Shown: positions 59,306-64,000 of the stretch, piece by piece
Position numbering within the stretch: position 1 is the first letter of the stretch
Layout: the number at the start of each line of letters is the position of its first letter
From: Pedobacter ghigonis
GTDB taxonomy: Bacteria > Bacteroidota > Bacteroidia > Sphingobacteriales > Sphingobacteriaceae
Length of the DNA stretch: 64,000 nt
Reading direction: 5' to 3'
NCBI RefSeq assembly: GCF_903166585.1
Contig: NZ_CAESCM010000004.1
Location: forward strand, 62,001 to 126,000
Position numbers and translations under genes: made by a program
The notes under the pieces: generated by a model
Told to the model about the DNA's origin: nothing
Databases searched by the model: none
Seen by the model: only the letters and a program-made list of their open reading frames with translations

Positions 59306-60973
59306 ATGAAAGTCACAGATTACATTATTTTTCTAGCCTACTTTGCCATTGTAGCAATTTATGGTTTTTGGATTTACCACCGTAAGAAGCAAACGCAGAT
59401 GAGCAGTAAGGATTATTTCCTTGCAGAAGGTTCACTTACCTGGTGGGCAATTGGCACATCGTTAATTGCTTCGAACATTAGTGCTGAGCAATTTGTAGCC
59501 ATGAGTGGTGACGGATTTAAAATGGGATTAGCCATTTCTACTTACGAATGGATGGCAGCTGCAACATTGGTAATTGTTGCTACATTTTTTATTCCGGTGT
59601 ATCTTAAAAACAAGATTTACACCATGCCACAGTTTCTAAGTCAACGTTACAATGGAACTGTTGCAATGATTATGGCAGTGTTTTGGTTGTTATTGTATGT
59701 TGTCGTTAACTTAACCTCAATCTTATATTTAGGTGCATTAGCCGTAAGCAGTATTTCGGGCATTGGATTCTGGTATTGTATGATGGGCTTAGCCATTTTT
59801 GCTGTAATTATAGCATTAGGTGGTATGAAAGTAATTGGTTACACGGATGTTATCCAGGTAGCATTCTTAATTTTCGGTGGTTTGGCAACAACCTATCTGG
59901 CACTTAATTTAGTGAGCGATCACTTTGGCGGAAACGGAGTTCTGGATGGTTTAGCCTTCTTAAGAGAAAAAGCACCCGACCATTTCCACATGATATTTAA
60001 GAAAGATAGTGCCAATTATGCTTCCTTACCGGGTATGACTGTACTACTTGGAGGTATGTGGATTGTAAACTTAAACTATTGGGGCTGTAACCAGTATATC
60101 ACCCAGCGTGCATTAGGTGCTGATTTAAAAACGGCCAGAGCAGGTATTTTATTTGCTGCCTTTTTAAAGCTTTTAATGCCGTTAATCGTGGTTTTACCGG
60201 GTATCGCTGTTTACATGCTGTATCAGGAAAAAACAGGTATCGATGTAAATTCAATGATGCCAGGTGGCGAACTTCGTCCGGACAGGGCTTACCCAACTTT
60301 ATTGAATATCTTGCCAACAGGATTGAAAGGTCTATCTTTTGCGGCTTTAACTGCTGCAATTGTGGCTTCTTTAGCGGGCAAAATCAATAGTATCTCTACC
60401 ATTTTCACTTTAGATATCTTTAAAAAACACATTAACACAGAAGCAAACGAGCGTAAGCTGGTAAGAACCGGCCGTACTGTAGTAATTGTTGCAATGGCTA
60501 TCGCAATCGCCATTTCGCCTTTCTTAGGTATCGACAAAAAAGGTGGTTTCGAATTTATTCAGGAATATACAGGATTTGTAAGTCCGGGTATTTTTGCCAT
60601 GTTTATTTTAGGTTTCTTCTGGAAAAAAACAACTTCGAATGCAGCTTTATTTGCTACAATTGGTGGTTTCGGTTTATCGGTACTGTTAAAATTCTTACCA
60701 GGAATGATGGATCTATCTTTCCTACACAGTTTCGGATTCTCGGTAGCCAATGCTGAAGGGATTTACGAAATACCTTTCTTGGATAGAATGGGTTTTGTAT
60801 TTGTAATTTGTATTGTAGTGATGTATGCCATTAGTATGTTCGAAAACAGCAAAGGAGATAAATCACATGGTTTAGAAGTAGATACAAGTATGTTTAAAGT
60901 TCATCCTTCATTTGCAGTTGGATCGCTGTTAGTGTGCGGAATTTTAGTTGCACTTTACTCTATTTTCTGGTAA
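59306..60973 (+). CDS. Sodium/sugar symporter (SSS family), probably for xylose
   Basis: The 555-residue membrane protein has about 14 helices. It begins DYIIFLAYFAIVAIYGFWIYHRKK, and SSKDYFLAEGSLTWWAIGTSLIASNISAEQFVAMSG is the SGLT/SSS sodium-site region. WIVNLNYWGCNQYITQRALGA is a further signature of the vSGLT-type group. It imports sugar with sodium. Its place after xylA and xylB points to xylose, which is an inference. It ends with a strong terminator. Confidence 0.92.
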   Translation: MKVTDYIIFLAYFAIVAIYGFWIYHRKKQTQMSSKDYFLAEGSLTWWAIGTSLIASNISAEQFVAMSGDGFKMGLAISTYEWMAAATLVIVATFFIPVYLKNKIYTMPQFLSQRYNGTVAMIMAVFWLLLYVVVNLTSILYLGALAVSSISGIGFWYCMMGLAIFAVIIALGGMKVIGYTDVIQVAFLIFGGLATTYLALNLVSDHFGGNGVLDGLAFLREKAPDHFHMIFKKDSANYASLPGMTVLLGGMWIVNLNYWGCNQYITQRALGADLKTARAGILFAAFLKLLMPLIVVLPGIAVYMLYQEKTGIDVNSMMPGGELRPDRAYPTLLNILPTGLKGLSFAALTAAIVASLAGKINSISTIFTLDIFKKHINTEANERKLVRTGRTVVIVAMAIAIAISPFLGIDKKGGFEFIQEYTGFVSPGIFAMFILGFFWKKTTSNAALFATIGGFGLSVLLKFLPGMMDLSFLHSFGFSVANAEGIYEIPFLDRMGFVFVICIVVMYAISMFENSKGDKSHGLEVDTSMFKVHPSFAVGSLLVCGILVALYSIFW

Positions 60974-60994
60974 AATTAAAAACCAAGATTATGC

Positions 60995-61028
60995 AAAAGG
61001 CTCGCAATGAAAATTGTGAGCCTTTTTT
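60995..61028 (+). terminator. Terminator of the xyl operon
   Basis: AAAAGGCTCGCAAT pairs with ATTGTGAGCCTTTT around GAAA, with one G-T pair, followed by a T run. It lies 21 bases after the symporter stop. Confidence 0.92.
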
Positions 61029-61073
61029 GTTAAGAGAATTGGTAACTTTATTCAACAGGTTAATAGCTATGTT

Positions 61074-61451
61074 ATGAAAGCACCCGATTACTACCAACCC
61101 ATAATGCCTTACCTCTGTGTTAAGGATGCGAGCCAATTTATCGACTTCATTAAAACTGTTTTCGATGCTGAGATTAAATTAATTGTACCGCGTGAGGATG
61201 GGAGCACCATGCATGCAGAAGCCACCATTGATAAAGGAACAATTATGTTTACACAAGCCAACGAAATGTATTCGCCCTATGGTTCGGCTTTGTTTATCTT
61301 TTCGCCCAGGGCAATGGCATTTTACGATCAGGCTATTGCCAATGGGGCAACTTCGGTACAAGCACCTGATGAAAGGGAGTATGGTTTAAGTGCTGGCTTT
61401 ACCGACGTATGGAATAATACATGGTGGCTAGCTGTTCCTGCTGAGGAATAA
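61074..61451 (+). CDS. VOC-superfamily protein (PhnB-like)
   Basis: The 125-residue protein has the glyoxalase/bleomycin-resistance-type fold. It begins DYYQPIMPYLCVKDASQFIDFIKTVFDAEIKL, continues with STMHAEATIDKGTIMFTQANE, and ends DEREYGLSAGFTDVWNNTWWLAV, closely like PhnB-type VOC proteins. Two VOC half-repeats are visible. The substrate is unknown and it stands alone after the xyl terminator. Confidence 0.85.
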   Translation: MKAPDYYQPIMPYLCVKDASQFIDFIKTVFDAEIKLIVPREDGSTMHAEATIDKGTIMFTQANEMYSPYGSALFIFSPRAMAFYDQAIANGATSVQAPDEREYGLSAGFTDVWNNTWWLAVPAEE

Positions 61452-61475
61452 TTGATCGGTGGATTACCACTATTT

Positions 61476-61543
61476 TCGGTTGGTCAGGACACCAACCGAT
61501 AGCGTAAAATTATATCGCTCGTGGAGACACAAGCCATGGCGTG
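61476..61543. repeat. Multi-hairpin element after the VOC gene
   Basis: TCGGTTGGT (61476-61484) pairs perfectly with ACCAACCGA (61491-61499) around CAGGAC. A weaker AGCG/CGCT stem follows, and then ACACAAGCCATGGCGTGT with a GCCATGGC core. It ends at the 3' end of the NlpE-like gene. It resembles an interspersed repeat; other copies cannot be counted here. Confidence 0.5.
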
Positions 61544-61546
61544 TAA

Positions 61547-61930
61547 TTACTGCGCGCAAGGGCCATCAGGAATTTCCTTACTGATTTTTAAGACTTTGGT
61601 AACTACCAGTGTTGAATCAAAATCAGCCGAAACGGTAGAGGTATCTGATTTGGCAAAGAAGCCTTCCAGTTCTACGTAAACAGGTTCATATGGCTTTTCG
61701 AAACCCAGGTTGCTGTAAGATAGCTCAAGGGTTCTTACGCTGTCTTTAACCCAATACTCGCGACCGTCTTCGCAGAGGGTAAACGATTTCATTTCGGGAC
61801 CAAAACTATACAAACCCTTAACCGTTTTCAGGTTACTATTCTCTCCCTCGGCATTATCTTTTCTATTACAAGCGGTAACCGCTACGCCAAGGAGCACAAC
61901 AAATACAAAAGCTTGCTTAAATAACTTCAT
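61547..61930 (-). CDS. NlpE-like lipoprotein
   Basis: The 127-residue protein has a lipobox (LLGVAVTACNRKD). The mature domain, with YSFGPEMKSFTLCEDGREYWVKDSV and EPVYVELEGFFAKSD, resembles the small C-terminal OB-like domain of NlpE-type copper or surface-stress lipoproteins. It ends DGPCAQ. It starts one base after the permease stop, so it is in that operon. The function is uncertain. Confidence 0.65.
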   Translation of the reverse strand: MKLFKQAFVFVVLLGVAVTACNRKDNAEGENSNLKTVKGLYSFGPEMKSFTLCEDGREYWVKDSVRTLELSYSNLGFEKPYEPVYVELEGFFAKSDTSTVSADFDSTLVVTKVLKISKEIPDGPCAQ

Positions 61931-61931
61931 T

Positions 61932-63164
61932 TTATATGGTTTGATTTATTTGATCGATCTTTTTAACACTTAAATTGGACGACAAAGCAGATGCCAAAAA
62001 TGAGAAGATGCCTACAGTAACAAAAACTAAAACAAAATCTTTCCACTTCAACCCTATAGGATAAGCATTTACCAAGGTTTTATTCTCTTCACCCATTTTA
62101 ATAAAGCCATAGGTGTGTTGGAAATAGTAGAAAATAAGTCCGATTATTAAGCCAAGCACGCAGCCCGACATGGTAATCATCATCCCTTCGAATAAAAATA
62201 TACGTTTTATTAACTTTTTTCCGGCACCCAGGCTACTCAAAATGGCTACATCTTTTACCTTATCAATTACCAACATGGTTAACGACCCGATGATATTAAA
62301 TATAGCAATAATCAGGATAAAAGTAAGAATAATATATACTGCCCATTTTTCGGTGTTTAGAATGTGATAGAGCGATTTATTCTGCTCTGCCTGGTTCCTC
62401 ACCTCATAATCTTTTCCGACCTTTTCAATCACTTCTTTTTGAAAGCGGTCTACATCCGTGCCCGGCTGCAGATTGATCTCAATAGCCGATACTTTTTTAT
62501 CTTCGCCAAGCAACTCACGGGCAAAATCGAGCGGAACAATAATACCATTATCGAAATCCTGCTGCACTTCAAAAACCCCGCTTACACGGATACTTTTTGC
62601 TACAAAATCGTCGGCTGGGTTGATATTGTTCACCGAAATATCTTTTTTAGGAGAATAAATTTCCAGTTCGGTAAAGGGGTCGACAGTATTAACGGCGAGA
62701 TAGCTCTGCAAAGCCGAGCCAATTACTGCGCTGGCTCCACTGCTATTGTGCAAAACAAAACGGCCTTCTTTTATCGTACTATCGAGTTTGCTGTTTTTCA
62801 AATAATCTAAGCTCACGCCCTTAACCATCCCCACAGCCTGCTTATTGTTGTATTTTAACAAGGCATTTTCCTGCAATACCTCGGTAAAAGCATAAACGGC
62901 TTTATTTTCCCTCAAATGGTTAAAATAGGAAGTGTTGGGGTCGAAGGTCTTTCCTTTAGCCGGTGTAATGGCAATTTGAGGGGTAATGGTATCGAACATA
63001 CTCAGTACTACCGTTTCCAAACCATTAAAAACCGATAAAATGATAATTAGCGCAGCACTGCCCACCATTACGCCCACCATCGATATGCCCGAAATCAGGT
63101 TGATGGCATTGGTAGATTTTTTGGCAAAAAGATACCTCTTGGCGATATAGAAGGATGTGTTCAC
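61932..63164 (-). CDS. LolC/LolE-type ABC transporter permease (FtsX/MacB fold)
   Basis: The 410-residue protein starts FYIAKRYLFAKKSTNAINLISGISMVGVMVGSAALIIILSVFNGLE, the LolC/E N-terminus. A large periplasmic domain follows, then three C-terminal helices (YIILTFILIIAIFNIIGSL, LSSLGAGKKLIKRIFLFEGMMI, VLVFVTVGIFSFLASALSSNL). Such permeases export lipoproteins from the inner membrane. No ATPase partner is in the window. The NlpE-like gene follows one base after its stop. Confidence 0.85.
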   Translation of the reverse strand: MNTSFYIAKRYLFAKKSTNAINLISGISMVGVMVGSAALIIILSVFNGLETVVLSMFDTITPQIAITPAKGKTFDPNTSYFNHLRENKAVYAFTEVLQENALLKYNNKQAVGMVKGVSLDYLKNSKLDSTIKEGRFVLHNSSGASAVIGSALQSYLAVNTVDPFTELEIYSPKKDISVNNINPADDFVAKSIRVSGVFEVQQDFDNGIIVPLDFARELLGEDKKVSAIEINLQPGTDVDRFQKEVIEKVGKDYEVRNQAEQNKSLYHILNTEKWAVYIILTFILIIAIFNIIGSLTMLVIDKVKDVAILSSLGAGKKLIKRIFLFEGMMITMSGCVLGLIIGLIFYYFQHTYGFIKMGEENKTLVNAYPIGLKWKDFVLVFVTVGIFSFLASALSSNLSVKKIDQINQTI

Positions 63165-63250
63165 TGCGGTAAAGATAGTTAAAATGGATGATGTGAGATG
63201 GAAGATGGATGATGTAAAATGTATAGTTCTATCAACCCTTTTCCATCTTC

Positions 63251-63282
63251 CATTTTACATTTTACATTTTACATTTTACATT
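63251..63282. repeat. Heptamer tandem repeat
   Basis: The 7-bp unit CATTTTA is repeated about 4.6 times without change. It lies before the MBL hydrolase stop codon, overlapping it by two bases. Nearby at 63185-63220 lies a complementary GATGGAAGATGGATG-like stretch. The variable number could change 3' sequence by slippage. Confidence 0.8.
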
Positions 63283-63919
63283 AAAAAAACGGATTATGTT
63301 GCTTTTCAAAACCTATGCTGGTAGCCGGTCCGTGGCCGGGGTAAACTTTGGTTTCATCTGGTAAGACAAAAAGTTTATCGGTAATGTTTTGAATTAATTG
63401 CTGATGGTTGCCGCCTGGTAAATCGGTTCTGCCGATGCTGCCATAAAAAAGCACATCACCTCCCATTAAAATATGATCTGGGGCATTGTAAAAGCACAAA
63501 TGGGCAGGCGAATGGCCCGGAGCGAAAATTAAACTCAGTGTGCTGTTACCAAAACTAATGGTTCCAGTTTCAGGCAGAAAAGTATCTGGCTCCGGCGAAA
63601 GTTCGTAATGGTTAAAACCCATTTGCGGCGCATAGCCTGGCACAGCTTGTAATATCGGCAATTCGCCCCTGTTAAACTGCGGCTTTAAACCATAGGTATC
63701 GAACACAAATTTATTACCAAAAACATGGTCTAAATGGCAATGCGTGTTGAGCAACAAAACAGGTTTAAGGTTATTTTCTTTAATAAATGAAACCAATTCA
63801 TTCTGCTCGTAGCCTTCGTACATTCCCGGATCGATAATTACGCATTCTCCGGTTTCATCGTATAAAACGTACGTATTTTCGCTATACGCATTAAAAGTTA
63901 ATGTTTTTACTGTAATCAT
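63281..63919 (-). CDS. MBL-fold metallo-hydrolase (glyoxalase II-like)
   Basis: ATG at 63919 gives 212 residues beginning MITVKTLTFNAYSENTYVLYDETGECVIIDPG; the longer frame to 63964 does not resemble the family. The zinc motif is LLNTHCHLDHVFGNKFVFD, and APGHSPAHLCFYN and YPGHGPAT supply further ligands. This is the glyoxalase II-like hydrolase group, of which many have unknown thioester or related substrates. It starts about seven bases after the stop of the partial gene. Confidence 0.9.
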   Translation of the reverse strand: MITVKTLTFNAYSENTYVLYDETGECVIIDPGMYEGYEQNELVSFIKENNLKPVLLLNTHCHLDHVFGNKFVFDTYGLKPQFNRGELPILQAVPGYAPQMGFNHYELSPEPDTFLPETGTISFGNSTLSLIFAPGHSPAHLCFYNAPDHILMGGDVLFYGSIGRTDLPGGNHQQLIQNITDKLFVLPDETKVYPGHGPATSIGFEKQHNPFF

Positions 63920-63926
63920 ATTGTTG

Positions 63927-64000
63927 TTAATTTTTCCATCTAAAGGTGGAAATAAGTTTATCAATATCTTTTTTAATGAAATTGATTACGGGCGCAATCG
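63927..64000 (-). CDS. C-terminus of an unidentified protein (partial)
   Basis: On the minus strand an open frame runs in from the right edge and ends at TAA (63927-63929), about eight bases before the MBL hydrolase ATG. The visible 23 residues read IAPVINFIKKDIDKLISTFRWKN. No family can be named from so little. The junction fits an operon with the MBL gene. Confidence 0.45.
   Translation of the reverse strand, partial: IAPVINFIKKDIDKLISTFRWKN

Noticed and set aside
61452..61546. tRNA or small RNA gene after the VOC gene
   Set aside because: The hairpins do not form a cloverleaf and no TpsiC-like or CCA end is present; treated as a repeat element.
1..64000. Insertion sequences, prophage, rRNA or tRNA genes
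   Set aside because: No transposase, integrase, phage structural gene or rRNA-like sequence was recognised on either strand; remaining gaps are short and AT-rich.

Overview
The window looks like chromosomal DNA of a Bacteroidota bacterium of the Sphingobacteriaceae, most like Pedobacter. Evidence is the moderate-to-low GC, start sites without clear Shine-Dalgarno sequences, TAnnTTTG-type -7 promoter boxes, and a gene content typical of that group: DUF4834, DUF4476, DUF6702 and DUF3472 proteins, a TonB-plug protein, many Sec or lipoprotein-exported proteins, an Fe/Mn superoxide dismutase with OxyR, and a xylose operon with a sodium symporter. The genus is an inference. No rRNA, tRNA, CRISPR array, insertion sequence or prophage was found.

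Layout. 1-6.2 kb: end of a membrane protein, an SDR-type oxidoreductase with an SRPBCC partner, small envelope proteins, a DUF3472 protein and uvrB. 6.2-10.5 kb: an M1 peptidase, HupE and DUF6702 set, with a possible decayed gene in the gap. 10.6-15.7 kb: a deacetylase-like protein, upp, a small phosphatase, a YjjG-type nucleotidase, DUF4476, DinB and a repeat lipoprotein. 15.7-19.5 kb: a surface-glycan segment (flippase, two methyltransferases, glycosyltransferase). 20.2-25.6 kb: a cyanophycin locus, with synthetase on one strand and cyanophycinase, isoaspartyl peptidase and a TPR protein on the other. 25.9-34 kb: proteases and envelope proteins (S41 tail-specific protease, SPFH protein, M13 peptidase, CapA, NlpC/P60) plus three tiny membrane proteins. 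34.4-37.1 kb: pyruvate dehydrogenase E1-alpha and E2. 37.2-42.1 kb: DUF885 lipoprotein, cupin, serine hydrolase, YbaB, UPF0173 hydrolase. 42.3-50 kb: a Lys/Ala-rich exported protein, TonB-domain protein, polA, and short overlapping pairs (tag with an acetyltransferase, an alkyltransferase-like protein with trmB). 50.2-56.1 kb: fcl, a GH130 enzyme, oxyR, sod, tadA, csaA. 56.2-61 kb: xylB-xylA-symporter with a promoter overlapped by a palindromic operator. 61-64 kb: VOC protein, NlpE-like lipoprotein, LolC/E-type permease, MBL hydrolase.

How the parts work together. The cyanophycin genes could make an Arg-Asp nitrogen store, cut it to dipeptides and split those to amino acids. The xyl genes import xylose and feed it to the pentose phosphate pathway under probable LacI-type control. 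The repair genes (uvrB, polA, tag, the alkyltransferase-like protein) and oxidative-stress genes (oxyR, sod) are scattered in small transcription units.

Several intergenic gaps carry a dispersed, palindrome-rich repeat with GTCATTTCGA-type ends, and two carry a CCGATAGCTATCGG core. The most interesting items are the cyanophycin locus, the HGxxxHxC repeat lipoprotein, the operator/promoter overlap in front of xylB, the promoter-terminator leader in front of the S41 protease gene, and the dispersed repeats.
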